A stretch of DNA of 64,000 nucleotides from Archaeoglobaceae archaeon (GTDB lineage Archaea > Halobacteriota > Archaeoglobi > Archaeoglobales > Archaeoglobaceae): positions 282,911 to 346,910 of the forward strand of contig JAVYOO010000002.1 in assembly GCA_038734275.1 (NCBI GenBank). Direction: 5' to 3'. Shown here piece after piece: positions 26,268-37,490 of the stretch. The notes beneath the pieces were generated by a model that saw nothing but the letters and a program-made list of their open reading frames with translations, was not told where the DNA came from and made no database searches. Position 1 is the stretch's first letter. The number at the start of each line of letters is the position of its first letter. Position numbers and translations under genes: made by a program.

Positions 26268-26579
26268 ACTTCCACGACCTTATCTCAGCTTAATCCTCGG
26301 CCTTCAATTTTGCAAATTCATCAAGCCTGACAAATTATCGCTCCGGGAGAGCTTAAACTCCTAAAAGCTAATTGAATAATCGCAATATTTGGTGGGTATA
26401 TCTTAAATTTCTTCAATTTTTTGCGGTTATTATTACATAAATACAGAAAATTGCCTTATAACTTAAAAATTTTTTATATGTGTTTGTCTGTATTGGTTAA
26501 AGTCTATTAGTTTGAAACGTATATAACCAAAAAATTTTTATGCTTACCACTGTCAAAATCGCAAGACGGAGGTGGTAAA
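26268..26579. promoter_or_regulatory. 312-bp AT-rich intergenic region with promoter of the second synthase-like gene
   Basis: No gene is supported here. Near the 3' end are a GGTTATATACGTTT element read on the minus strand (26515-26528), a TATA-like AATTTTTATG (about 26533-26541) and a strong ribosome site GGAGGTGGT before ATG 26580. A second AT-rich TATA-like run is at 26462-26479. The first ~80 bases hold a short antisense open stretch that has no visible start signal. Confidence 0.5.
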
Positions 26580-28184
26580 ATGGAGAGAGTACAGATGAAT
26601 TCGGCATACCTGAATGCGATGTCCACGACTGGCACAAGGACGAGAGTTCGCGACGTGAATCCGCAAAGCGGAATGTGTCCAATTTGCGTCAGCGACTGCC
26701 CATTTATCTGCGAAATCGCTCTTTCGACCTTCAGAGCAAACGAAGCTTTGTATCCAGAGCCAAAGTATTTTGGCGAGAGCACAGCTTCTTCGCTAAAAGA
26801 CTATGGCTTGGATTGGGCGCACTTCAATTTACTTGCAAGACTTAGGGGTGCGGAAGGCATTGAGCCGGATCCAGACCTTGCGATTTTCCCCAACGCGAGC
26901 GTTGAGTCAAAGATCGGAAAAACTAAAGTGAGATTCCCGCTTGCAATGGGTGCATTTGGTTCAACTGAAGTTGCCCGTCGTTATTGGGACGGACTTGCTG
27001 TTGGTGCTGCCTTGGCTGGTTGTATTCTCATAATCGGCGAGAACGTCTGCGGAGTTGATCCAAAGTCGGAATTCAAGGATGGAAAAGTCGTGAGATCGCC
27101 AGAGATGGAAAGAAGAGTTAAGAAGTTCAAGGAATTCTGGGATGGGAAGTATGGGGACATAGTAGTGCAGGTAAACGTTGAGGACACCCGCTTTGGTGTT
27201 TACGAATACGTTGTTTCGAAGCTCGAAGTTGATACTGTTGAGATCAAGTGGGGGCAAGGAGCGAAGGCTATAGGCGGAGAGATTAGAGTAAGAGATTTGC
27301 AAAGGGCGATTGAGCTAAAGAAGAGGGGCTACGTTGTTCTGCCCGATCCCGAGGATCCAGTGGTTCAGCAGGCTTTCAAGGATGGTGTAATTGATGGCTT
27401 TGAGAGGCACAGCAGAGTTGGAATGCCCACAGAGAAGGGTCTCATAGATTTCGTTGAAGAGATCCGTGACTTAGGGGCGAAGAGTGTTACACTAAAAACG
27501 GGTGCTTATCGTCCAGAAGACGTTGCATGGCAGATGAAGGCTGCAAGTGAGGCAGAAGTGGATTACGTAACCTTCGATGGTGCGGGCGGCGGAACTGGAA
27601 TGAGCCCAGTGCCAATGATGAATGAGATGGGAATTCCAACGGTTTACCTCGAAGCTCTCGTGCTCAAGGCTGCGAGAAAGCTGAAGGAAAAGGGCAGATA
27701 CGTGCCCGACATAAGCATAGCTGGTGGCTTCATCAACGAGACCCAGATCCTTAAAGCCATAGCGATGAGCAACTTCGGAGATGGGCCAATAGTGAAGACA
27801 GTTACAACTGGAAGAGCACCATTGACTGCGGTTATGAAGTCTGAATACTTCGTAAAGCTTGCAAAAGAGGGCAAGTTGCCGAAGAGCTTTACCGAAGTTT
27901 ATGGCGACAAGCCAGATAAGTTCTTCGCCCTTGCAGATGAATTCAAGGCTAAGTTTGGTGAAAAGATTGGCAACGCAATTCCATGGAGCGCAGTTGGGCT
28001 TTACAGCTATGTCTACAGAATGAGCGTTGGTATGAAGCAGTTGCTCGCTGGAATGCGAAAATTCAAGCTTGAACTTGCAAATCGAAACGATCTCGCAGCT
28101 TTGTCGCCGTTGGCAAGTGAAGTGACTGGAATTCCAATGATTCACAAAGTTGATGAGCAGATTTTCGATAGCATTCTGAGCTAA
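26580..28184 (+). CDS. Divergent FMN-binding glutamate-synthase-like protein
   Basis: A 534-aa stand-alone relative of the GltB FMN barrel: FPLAMGAFGSTEVARRYWDG, VEIKWGQGAKAIGGEI, VTFDGAGGGTGMSPVPMM and ISIAGGFINETQILKAIAM mark the barrel. An N-terminal four-cysteine cluster CPICVSDCPFIC (33, 36, 41, 45) could hold an Fe-S centre. The three cysteines that bind the 3Fe-4S cluster in true glutamate synthase are missing; that region reads TTGRAPLTAVMKSEYFV. The start is fixed by GGAGGTGGT. It is monocistronic, just after the glutamate synthase operon. Function may be a different FMN amination or oxidation reaction; the fold is sure, the reaction is not. Confidence 0.82.
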   Translation: MERVQMNSAYLNAMSTTGTRTRVRDVNPQSGMCPICVSDCPFICEIALSTFRANEALYPEPKYFGESTASSLKDYGLDWAHFNLLARLRGAEGIEPDPDLAIFPNASVESKIGKTKVRFPLAMGAFGSTEVARRYWDGLAVGAALAGCILIIGENVCGVDPKSEFKDGKVVRSPEMERRVKKFKEFWDGKYGDIVVQVNVEDTRFGVYEYVVSKLEVDTVEIKWGQGAKAIGGEIRVRDLQRAIELKKRGYVVLPDPEDPVVQQAFKDGVIDGFERHSRVGMPTEKGLIDFVEEIRDLGAKSVTLKTGAYRPEDVAWQMKAASEAEVDYVTFDGAGGGTGMSPVPMMNEMGIPTVYLEALVLKAARKLKEKGRYVPDISIAGGFINETQILKAIAMSNFGDGPIVKTVTTGRAPLTAVMKSEYFVKLAKEGKLPKSFTEVYGDKPDKFFALADEFKAKFGEKIGNAIPWSAVGLYSYVYRMSVGMKQLLAGMRKFKLELANRNDLAALSPLASEVTGIPMIHKVDEQIFDSILS

Positions 28185-28284
28185 TCTTCTAACTTTTTAT
28201 TATATTTTAATTTAAATTCAATTTCAAAAGAATCTTCAACTGTGAATAACTTGATAAAAGCTAAAAAATAAAGATTTATAAAAA

Positions 28285-28806
28285 TTATTCAACCTTTATC
28301 TTCTTTCCTCCTCCGGCCTTCTTTGTCAAAATGACTTCAAGAACTCCGTTGTTGTATCTGGCCTTTGCTGAATCTGGATCCACTTCGACCGGGAGGCTTA
28401 CAGTCTCATGATACTTCCTGTTCTCTCCTTCTGCTCTGATTTCAAGGCTTCTCTCGGTTGCTTTTAGCTCGATGTCTTCCTTTCTCACACCCGGCATCTC
28501 TGCAATCACCTGGACTTCGTTATCCGTCTCGATTACATCAACCAATGGCTTTCTCTCTTCGATGCCAGTCTCCTTGATGAGAGGTTTTGTGCCAAACTCT
28601 CTGATCTCTGGCCTACCGTCAGGGCCAATTCTGATTGAGAAGCCTCTGACAATTGGCTTTGTCTCTCCAAGTTCACCAAATCTGAAGGCACTTTCTATAT
28701 CTCTCATCATTCTTCTGAATATCTCATCAAACTCTCTGAACGGATCCCAACCCCAAAAGTCCTCCTCATCTTCTTCCCTATCCTTCCTCCTTCTCCTCCA
28801 AACCAT
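28285..28806 (-). CDS. Small heat-shock protein Hsp20
   Basis: A 173-aa alpha-crystallin-type chaperone that holds unfolding proteins. The N-terminal arm is charged (VWRRRRKDREEDEEDFWGWDP). The crystallin domain runs from about residue 80 to 165, with VQVIAEMPGVRKEDIELKA and the consensus core ARYNNGVLEVILTK (A-x-x-x-n-GVL). The C-terminal GGGKKIKVE replaces a classic I-x-I tail. It is the last gene of the hsr1-cdc48-hsp20 operon, 11 bp after the CDC48 stop, which matches the known A. fulgidus heat-shock operon. Confidence 0.95.
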   Translation of the reverse strand: MVWRRRRKDREEDEEDFWGWDPFREFDEIFRRMMRDIESAFRFGELGETKPIVRGFSIRIGPDGRPEIREFGTKPLIKETGIEERKPLVDVIETDNEVQVIAEMPGVRKEDIELKATERSLEIRAEGENRKYHETVSLPVEVDPDSAKARYNNGVLEVILTKKAGGGKKIKVE

Positions 28807-28817
28807 AATTCACCACC

Positions 28818-31674
<2,857 letters not shown>

Positions 31675-31685
31675 TCCATCACCGT

Positions 31686-31722
31686 TACTAACTTATGGTT
31701 AGTAAAATTAGTATATAAATTT
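31686..31722 (-). promoter_or_regulatory. HSR1 operator and promoter of the heat-shock operon
   Basis: TACTAAC-TTATG-GTTAGTA (31686-31704) is a perfect 7-5-7 inverted repeat containing the published HSR1 palindrome CTAAC-N5-GTTAG. A TATA-like TTTATATAC (minus strand, about 31712-31720) precedes it, so the operator covers the transcription start. This is the arrangement expected for repression that is released on heat shock. Confidence 0.88.
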
Positions 31723-31781
31723 TTCGGTATTTTCATCTATAGAGAAATGCAAGACTTTAAGCTCTACAGACATTGTTGTCT

Positions 31782-32517
31782 ATGAACTTTGTTCTGACTG
31801 AAAAGTCGCCCATACAACTCGTTATAACGTTGAACAGAAATGGCTGAAGAACTGGAGAGATTTCGAAAAAGATGATGACATACACGTAGGAATAATAACC
31901 GGGACAGGAGAAAATTCTGCTCTGGAACAGATTTGGGTGATCTTGATAGACTCGCAGGTAGATTAGAAAGTCCAGATGGTCCACTTGGATTTACAAGGAT
32001 AATTTTATCTAAACCCGTAATTGCTGCAATATCTGGCTATTGTGTGGCAGTGGCCTGGAGATAGCACTTTGGGCAGATATCAGAATAGCAGACGAAACTG
32101 CCAAATTTGGTGTGCTAAATAGAATGTTTGGTGTTCCGCTGATCGATGGCGGAACTCAGAGATTACCGAGAATTGTCGGCTTAGGCAATTCCCTGGAGTT
32201 GATTTTAACCGGAAAGCTGATAAATGCAAAAGAAGCTTGTGGAATTGGACTAGTGAATGAAATCGTTTCAAAAGGTTTTGCATTAAAGAGAGCTTTGTAA
32301 ATTGCGAAAATGCTTTCATCATATCCACAGGTGGCGATAGGGAATGATAAAAAGGCAGTTTATTATGGAATGGGACTAAAGCCTAAAAGAGAGTTTGGAA
32401 ATCGAAGCCAAGCTTGATCTTGAAACATAAAAGATAGTGCCTTTTATACATCTGGCAAAAAAGTTCTTAGAAGAAAGAAGAGATAGACATGGTGAGAAAC
32501 TGGATTACGAATGTTGA
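31782..32517 (+). pseudogene. Decayed enoyl-CoA hydratase (crotonase family)
   Basis: Joining frames across several shifts and stops gives a crotonase-like protein: MNFVLTEKSPIQLVITLNR, then DFEKDDDIHVGIITGTGE, then TDLGDLDRLAGRLE and KPVIAAISGYCVA. The longest open piece (32040-32300) reads LEIALWADIRIADETAKFG and GLVNEIVSKGF. Lesions include an in-frame TGA after the first ~20 codons, frame changes in the 31.88-31.93 kb stretch and near 32045, a TAA at 32298 and a TAA in the C-terminal part. The last recognisable piece (FLEERRDRHGEKLDYEC) ends at TGA 32517. The gene is clearly inactive. It would have hydrated enoyl-CoA in beta-oxidation. Confidence 0.85.
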
Positions 32518-32603
32518 CTCTAATCGTGTTTGCCTTTAAAATGCCTTAAAGGGGTTCTGCAAATTCCTTCGAAAGACTTTAATCTTCAACGCAAACCCGT
32601 TGC

Positions 32604-33725
32604 ATGGAAGCAAGCAGACTCAAAGATATTTCAACATCGATGATCAGAAGAATGTTTGAAATAGTAGAAAAGGCCAAAAAAGAGGGTAAAGACATAGTTA
32701 GCCTCACAATTGGAGAGCCAGACTTTCCAACGCCAAAAGAGGTTATAGAAAGAGCCTACAAGGCAATGAACAATGGTTTTACTCATTACACTTCAAACTT
32801 TGGAATTGAAGAGCTGAGAATTGCTATTGCTGATGAATATGGCGTTTCAAAGAACGAAGTAATGGTTACGGCAGGTGGTAGCGAAGCATTGCTAAACGCA
32901 AGTCTTGCGTTTATAGAAGAAGGTAGCAGAGTCGTAATTCCCTCCCCATCCTTTTTGAGCTATTTTACCTATGCAAAGATGTGCAAGGCAAAGATCATTG
33001 AAATTAAGACACATGAAACCAATTTTGTTCCCACTCCGGAGAGCTTCGCTGAAATTATGAGTAAAGACGTGAGTGTAGTCTTTCTAAACTACCCAAACAA
33101 CCCAACCGGAGCTGTGATCGATAAAAAGTCTGCTGAAGAAATTGTTAAAATTGCAGACGATTATGGTGCGATTGTTGTGAGTGACGAGATTTACGATAAG
33201 ATATACTACGACAAAAAACCAGTCTCACTTGTAAATCTCGAAAACGTTGTGGTTGTAAACGGCTTTTCAAAATCACTTGCAATGACCGGCTGGCGGATAG
33301 GTTTTGTTATTGCAAGAGAAGAACTTTTGAATTCTATGCTAAAGATTCATCAAGTAAATGGTGTTTGCGCACCGGCATTTGCCCAGAAAGCCGTTGCTGA
33401 AGTTATGCAGAGCGGAGAATTCAGGAAACTGGTTTCAGAAATGGTTTCTGAATTCAGAAGACGAAGAGACTTTGTTTACAATGAACTAAGCAACCTTTAC
33501 TGGACTGTTAAGCCTGAAGGGGCGTTTTACATGTTTCTTGATGTCAAGGAAGACTGCACGAAATTTGCAGAAAAGCTTATCGACTATGGTGTCGCAGTAA
33601 CTCCTGGAAGGGCTTTTGGAAGCTGGAATGATAACTTTGTTCGAATAAGCTACGCAAATTTGATGGAAAACCTCAAAAAAGCTGTGGAAAGAATTAAAAG
33701 ATACTATGAAGATCAGAGAACTTAG
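32604..33725 (+). CDS. Class I/II aminotransferase (aspartate-aminotransferase-like)
   Basis: A 373-aa PLP enzyme of fold type I. It begins MEASRLKDISTSMIRRMFEI; visible sites are VSLTIGEPDFPTPKEV, TAGGSEALLNASLAFI, LNYPNNPTGAVIDKKS, SDEIYDKIYY and the PLP lysine in VNGFSKSLAMTGWRIGF. The final arginine for the substrate carboxylate is in DNFVRISYANLMENL. Substrate may be aspartate, alanine or an aromatic amino acid; sequence does not decide. The 3' end overlaps the acetyltransferase gene by 20 bp. Confidence 0.9.
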   Translation: MEASRLKDISTSMIRRMFEIVEKAKKEGKDIVSLTIGEPDFPTPKEVIERAYKAMNNGFTHYTSNFGIEELRIAIADEYGVSKNEVMVTAGGSEALLNASLAFIEEGSRVVIPSPSFLSYFTYAKMCKAKIIEIKTHETNFVPTPESFAEIMSKDVSVVFLNYPNNPTGAVIDKKSAEEIVKIADDYGAIVVSDEIYDKIYYDKKPVSLVNLENVVVVNGFSKSLAMTGWRIGFVIAREELLNSMLKIHQVNGVCAPAFAQKAVAEVMQSGEFRKLVSEMVSEFRRRRDFVYNELSNLYWTVKPEGAFYMFLDVKEDCTKFAEKLIDYGVAVTPGRAFGSWNDNFVRISYANLMENLKKAVERIKRYYEDQRT

Positions 33726-34272
33726 AGATGATGATCTCGTTGATGCTGTAAGAATCCTTGCTCTGTGCTTTGAAAAGGAATTGACGGCGGTCTTTAGGGA
33801 TGTAGATATCTCAAGAGAGTTGCTCATAGACTTTTTCAGGGAGAACAAGAATGGCTGCTATGTTGTGGAAGACAGAAGAGTCATCGCCTTTGCATGGATT
33901 CTGACCGAGAAGAAAAGGATCTTAAAGTTTTTGAGAAAACGAATTGGTATTTTAGATGGATTGAGAGCCTATTTACTACTTAGATTTTTTGTTAGAACCC
34001 CAAAAAAAGGTGAGGCTTTTTTGATATTTATTTGTGTTTCGCCATTGAGACAGAAAAGCGGTGTGGGCAGTGCTTTAATGTTGGAGATCATAAAAAGGGC
34101 AAAAGAGAGTGGTGTAAAGCTATTAAAATGCATTATTCCTGCAGAAAGCAACTCTGTATACTTTTTTAAAAAATTTGGCTTTGAAATAATTCAACTATTT
34201 GAGAACAGGTTAGCAGAGAAGTATTTTTCCTCAAACCAATGGATTCTCATGAGCAAATATTTATCAGCCTAA
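33706..34272 (+). CDS. GNAT-family N-acetyltransferase
   Basis: A 188-aa acetyl-CoA-dependent transferase. The acetyl-CoA loop is visible in FIFICVSPLRQKSGVGSALMLEIIKRAKESG (R-Q-x-x-G-x-G), followed by NSVYFFKKFGFEIIQ, the usual C-terminal GNAT motif. The N-terminal half is less typical. It overlaps the aminotransferase and may modify its product or a protein, but the substrate is unknown. It is co-directional with the small membrane protein 14 bp downstream. Confidence 0.85.
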   Translation: MKIRELRDDDLVDAVRILALCFEKELTAVFRDVDISRELLIDFFRENKNGCYVVEDRRVIAFAWILTEKKRILKFLRKRIGILDGLRAYLLLRFFVRTPKKGEAFLIFICVSPLRQKSGVGSALMLEIIKRAKESGVKLLKCIIPAESNSVYFFKKFGFEIIQLFENRLAEKYFSSNQWILMSKYLSA

Positions 34273-34286
34273 AGACAACCTAATTC

Positions 34287-34745
34287 ATGCGTCCATTTGG
34301 AGTGTTGGTGATTAGCATATTTTTACTACTAATGGCCCTTGTTTGTATTTCTGGTAGTTTAATGATGCTTCTTTTCGAAGAAGAAGCTCGAAATTTAATT
34401 CAGGAAGAATTTAAACACATAGCGGACATCTACGGCATTTCTGAAGACGTTTTCGACGAAGTTTACGATACTATGGCAATTTCTGTTTTTTTGATTGGAT
34501 TAGTATACTTCATTAATTCTGCGGGAATTTTCATGCTCAAAAACTGGGCAAGATTACTGGCAATCATTCTTTTCAGCTTCCAGATGCTTTATTCTCTCCT
34601 CCTGATATACTATGATCCTTTTGCAGCTATATACATTGCAATTAGCATTGCAGTGATCTGGTATCTCCTCAGAGCAGACATAGCCGAGACATTCAAAGGC
34701 AAGAAGATGAGTATAGAGGAGCGGGTTCTCGGGCAAAAGCCTTAA
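34287..34745 (+). CDS. Small integral membrane protein, four predicted spans
   Basis: A 152-aa protein I do not recognise. Hydrophobic segments are at about 6-29 (VLVISIFLLLMALVC), 64-86 (MAISVFLIGLVYFINSAG), 92-112 (LLAIILFSFQMLYSLLLIYY) and 115-132 (FAAIYIAISIAVIWYLL). A charged loop of ~30 residues after span 1 (EEEARNLIQEEFKHIADIYG) and a basic tail (KGKKMSIEERVLGQKP) flank them. The stop lies inside the promoter of the 5S rRNA gene. Function unknown. Confidence 0.7.
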   Translation: MRPFGVLVISIFLLLMALVCISGSLMMLLFEEEARNLIQEEFKHIADIYGISEDVFDEVYDTMAISVFLIGLVYFINSAGIFMLKNWARLLAIILFSFQMLYSLLLIYYDPFAAIYIAISIAVIWYLLRADIAETFKGKKMSIEERVLGQKP

Positions 34746-34750
34746 ATATC
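34741..34750 (+). promoter_or_regulatory. TATA-like box of the 5S rRNA gene
   Basis: CTTAAATATC is centred about 24 bp before the first base of 5S rRNA, the normal archaeal spacing. It overlaps the stop codon of the preceding membrane-protein gene. Confidence 0.6.
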
Positions 34751-34768
34751 GCATCACGAAGAGAGTCT

Positions 34769-34889
34769 GCCGACGGTCATAGGAGCAGGGGAAACACCCG
34801 GACTCATTCCGAACCCGGAAGTTAAGCCCTGCTCCGTTCCGCGTTGTACTGGGTTCCGAGAGGTCCCGGGAAGCGCGGAAACTGTCGGC
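34769..34889 (+). rRNA. 5S ribosomal RNA
   Basis: A 121-base gene whose ends pair (GCCGACGG... with ...CTGTCGGC). The universal internal segments are visible: AACACCCGGACTCATTCCGA and ACCCGGAAGTTAAGCCC, as well as the GTACTGGGTTCCGAGAGGTCC arm. It stands alone, not joined to 16S or 23S, which is known for Archaeoglobales. A T-rich stretch (CTTTTCC) follows the 3' end and may terminate it. Confidence 0.96.
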
Positions 34890-34940
34890 TTTTCCTGTTA
34901 TCTATCAAAAAATTTATTGAGTCTGATAAAGTGTATTATT

Positions 34941-35474
34941 ATGCGAATCTATGTTGCATTGTTGCTCTCAATGTTTGTTTTATGCTGTGCAGAGAGAAGT
35001 CTGCCTGCGCAAAGTCCTGAGCTTTATATAAGCGTCCCATTTTCAGTTTTTCCTCCGCAATTCACCTGCGATGGTGAAGACGTTTCGCCACCGATCGAAA
35101 TCTATGGTGTCGCTAAAAACGCGAAAAGTTTGGCTATAGTTTTAGATGATCCAGATGCTCCTTTCGGAATGTTTACACACTGGCTGATATGGAACATCCC
35201 TCCCAACGCTACCGAAATTCCCAAAAATATTCCAAAAGAACCAATTCTCGAAAATCCAATAAAAGCGGTGCAGGGGAAGAATGATTTTGGAAAGATTGGT
35301 TATAATGGCCCCTGCCCCCCAAGTGGTGTCCATAGATATCAATTTAAGCTGTATGTTCTCGATACAATCTTGGAACTCGAGCCAGATGCCTCTAAATCTG
35401 AACTAGAAAATGCTATGAAAGGACACATCCTGCAGTTTGCGGTATTTGAAGCAAGTTACGGAAGATCAAAATGA
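34941..35474 (+). CDS. PEBP-family (YbhB/YbcL-like) exported protein
   Basis: A 177-aa phosphatidylethanolamine-binding-protein fold. The signature ksLAIVLDDPDAPFGMFTHWLIWNIP (written with the D-P-D-A-P core) and YNGPCPPSGVHRYQFKLYVLD are clear. The N-terminus (MRIYVALLLSMFVLCCAERS) looks like a signal or lipoprotein leader ending in a cysteine pair. I prefer ATG 34941 because a TATA-like AAAAAATTTATTG is about 29 bp upstream; the frame extends to 34917. The ligand is unknown. Its stop overlaps the UPF0235 start. Confidence 0.88.
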   Translation: MRIYVALLLSMFVLCCAERSLPAQSPELYISVPFSVFPPQFTCDGEDVSPPIEIYGVAKNAKSLAIVLDDPDAPFGMFTHWLIWNIPPNATEIPKNIPKEPILENPIKAVQGKNDFGKIGYNGPCPPSGVHRYQFKLYVLDTILELEPDASKSELENAMKGHILQFAVFEASYGRSK

Positions 35475-35686
35475 GGATTGCTGTTAGAGTAAAACCTAAT
35501 TCAAAGAAGAGTAAAGTTGAAAAGGTCGGTGAAGAATACGTGGTATCTGTAAGGTCTCTGCCCGTTGAGGGAAGAGCCAATGATGAAGTTATCGAGGTTC
35601 TGGCAGATTATTTTAAAGTTTCAAAGTCTAAGATCAGAATTGTAAGCGGAATTAAGTCAAAGAAAAAAATTGTGGAGATCGACTAA
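35471..35686 (+). CDS. UPF0235 (DUF167/YggU) family protein
   Basis: A 71-aa conserved small protein: MRIAVRVKPNSKKSKVEKVG, then VRSLPVEGRANDEVIEVLADYFKVSKSKIRIVSG, the full consensus of the DUF167 family (K-P-x-S-x-K and P-x-x-G-x-A-N). Function unknown; a structure-based guess is nucleic-acid binding. Its ATG overlaps the PEBP stop by 4 bp (coupled), and its stop converges with the AOR gene with a 4-bp overlap. Confidence 0.93.
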   Translation: MRIAVRVKPNSKKSKVEKVGEEYVVSVRSLPVEGRANDEVIEVLADYFKVSKSKIRIVSGIKSKKKIVEID

Positions 35687-37473
35687 TCAAGATCGAGCTC
35701 TTTAAGCTTCTCTGCACTCGGAATTCCTTTTTTCCATCCTCTATACTCGTAGTATTCCTGAACCTGCTTGCTCACATCGGGCACATTTCCAGCGCTTCCA
35801 CCTTCAAGAGGCTGTAGAACTATCTGCGGTAGCCTGTCGTCTTCTTCGGGCTTCACTCCGCACTTCAAATCGTATAACCTCTTTAGCGTGAAAATTCTTT
35901 CACCAGTCTTTGCCAAGCTGTTGAGATCGAATTCGAAACCTGTTGCACATTTAAGCATTTCAGCAAGCATGCTTGGCGTTATTGGCATAAATGCGCACAT
36001 AGTTGCAGCGTTGAAGAGCTCAGTGAAGTTCTGAACCTTCGCAGTCAGAACACCTTTTCCTTCATTTGCAAACCTATCATTCGAAATTATGCCGTAATCT
36101 TCGATAACTTTGCCCATCTCATAAAGATACATCTGGTGTGGTAGATGACATGCTCCCCTTACGTGCACTGCGTAAGCACAAGCTAAAGAAGCGAAAGCTC
36201 TTGCATCGTGCATCGGAATTTCAAGCCCCTTAACGTGTGCTCCCCAGCCCTTAAAGTTGTATTTTTCTTCCAGAAATCTTACTCCTTCAGCAAGCTCTGC
36301 TCCAATTCCTTTTCTAAATGCTATTTCCTTCACAAGCTCTTTTACTCTATTTGCGTCTCCCCATTTTATATTAAAATTTCCGACACCTTTTTCTGTCATC
36401 CACATGGCAAATGCGATCGAAACTCCAGCAGAAATCGTGTCCATGCCAAGATCATTGCACATGTAGTTTATCTCAACAAGGGATTCAAGATTGTCGTTAA
36501 GCTGAAGCGAGCCAAAAGCAGCAACTGTTTCATATTCAGGGCCATGAATCTTTTTTCCTTTGAGCTCAACCACTCTACCACATCTAACAATGCATCCCAA
36601 ACAGCCATCATTCCCTCTTAAAATTGAACTTGCCATTGCAGAACCTGAAATGTTGGGTGCCCCTTCAAAAGTCCCCTTGGAGTAATATTTTACAGGCAAA
36701 TCTCCGAAAGCCTCAGCATTCTCAACATAGCCAGAAGTCCCAAGATCTTTGAACATGGTGCATGTGAAGTCGTTGTTTATAACGTCTATAAACTGCGAAA
36801 CCAATTCTTTGAATTTTTCTCCATTTGCAAGCTTAATTTCCCATCTATCCGCAGGATCATAACAAACAGCTATGCCCTTCAATTTCTTTGACCCCATTAC
36901 AGTCCCCATGCCCGTTCTTCCCGCATGTCTCGAGTTGTCAACCTGAATGCAGGCAAATTTCACCAAATTCTCCCCTGCTGGCCCTATAACCGCAGTCGAA
37001 ACCCTCTTCTCTCCTAACTCCTTCTCTATAGTCTCCTGAGCCTCATAACATCCTTTACCCCATATTCCTGTGGCATCTCTGAACTCAACACCATTTTTGT
37101 CAATCTTCAGGTAAACTGGCTTTTCGCTCTTTCCTTCTATCAGAACACCATCCCAGCCAGCGTATTTTAGATATACTGCCATTCTTCCTCCAGAATTTGA
37201 TTCTCCCCAGATTCTTGTAAGTGGGCTTCGGGCACAAAATGCCAGCTTACTTGTTGCGGGAGCGGGAGTTGCAGTAAGTGGGCCAGTCATTATTGCAAGT
37301 GGATTCTCAGGAGAAAGTGGATCTTTTTCATACGTTTTCATCTGGTAATGGATCCTTATTCCCATCCCCGCTCCGCCAACAAAAAGCTTCGCATCTTTTT
37401 CATTTAAAGGCAAAGTTGAAAAACTTCGAGCGGTTAAATCCACTCTTAGGATTTTTCCACAGTAGCCATACAT
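35683..37473 (-). CDS. aor: Aldehyde:ferredoxin oxidoreductase (tungsten enzyme)
   Basis: A 596-aa tungstopterin enzyme that oxidises aldehydes to acids and reduces ferredoxin. It begins MYGYCGKILRVDLTARSFST; the pterin region shows TGPLTATPAPATSKLAFCARSP and WGESNSGGRMAVYLKYAG, and RHAGRTGMGTVMGSKKLK. The [4Fe-4S] ligands are in CLGCIVRCGR plus a distant CGVKPEEDDRLP near the C-terminus. ATG 37473 follows a GGGGTGGTAGA ribosome site. It is the third gene of an SCP2-ADH-AOR transcription unit with gaps of 17 bp. The aldehyde produced by the neighbouring alcohol dehydrogenase is the obvious substrate (inference). Confidence 0.95.
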   Translation of the reverse strand: MYGYCGKILRVDLTARSFSTLPLNEKDAKLFVGGAGMGIRIHYQMKTYEKDPLSPENPLAIMTGPLTATPAPATSKLAFCARSPLTRIWGESNSGGRMAVYLKYAGWDGVLIEGKSEKPVYLKIDKNGVEFRDATGIWGKGCYEAQETIEKELGEKRVSTAVIGPAGENLVKFACIQVDNSRHAGRTGMGTVMGSKKLKGIAVCYDPADRWEIKLANGEKFKELVSQFIDVINNDFTCTMFKDLGTSGYVENAEAFGDLPVKYYSKGTFEGAPNISGSAMASSILRGNDGCLGCIVRCGRVVELKGKKIHGPEYETVAAFGSLQLNDNLESLVEINYMCNDLGMDTISAGVSIAFAMWMTEKGVGNFNIKWGDANRVKELVKEIAFRKGIGAELAEGVRFLEEKYNFKGWGAHVKGLEIPMHDARAFASLACAYAVHVRGACHLPHQMYLYEMGKVIEDYGIISNDRFANEGKGVLTAKVQNFTELFNAATMCAFMPITPSMLAEMLKCATGFEFDLNSLAKTGERIFTLKRLYDLKCGVKPEEDDRLPQIVLQPLEGGSAGNVPDVSKQVQEYYEYRGWKKGIPSAEKLKELDLD

Positions 37474-37490
37474 TCTACCACCCCAAAAAA

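Noticed and set aside
26268-26340. Short antisense stretch resembling the end of a protein gene
   Set aside because: Fewer than 25 codons, no start signal and no family match; probably chance.
27492-28145. 217-aa open frame on the minus strand
   Set aside because: It lies wholly antisense to the FMN synthase-like gene, whose protein is clearly conserved; no ribosome site and an odd His/Cys/Trp-rich composition.
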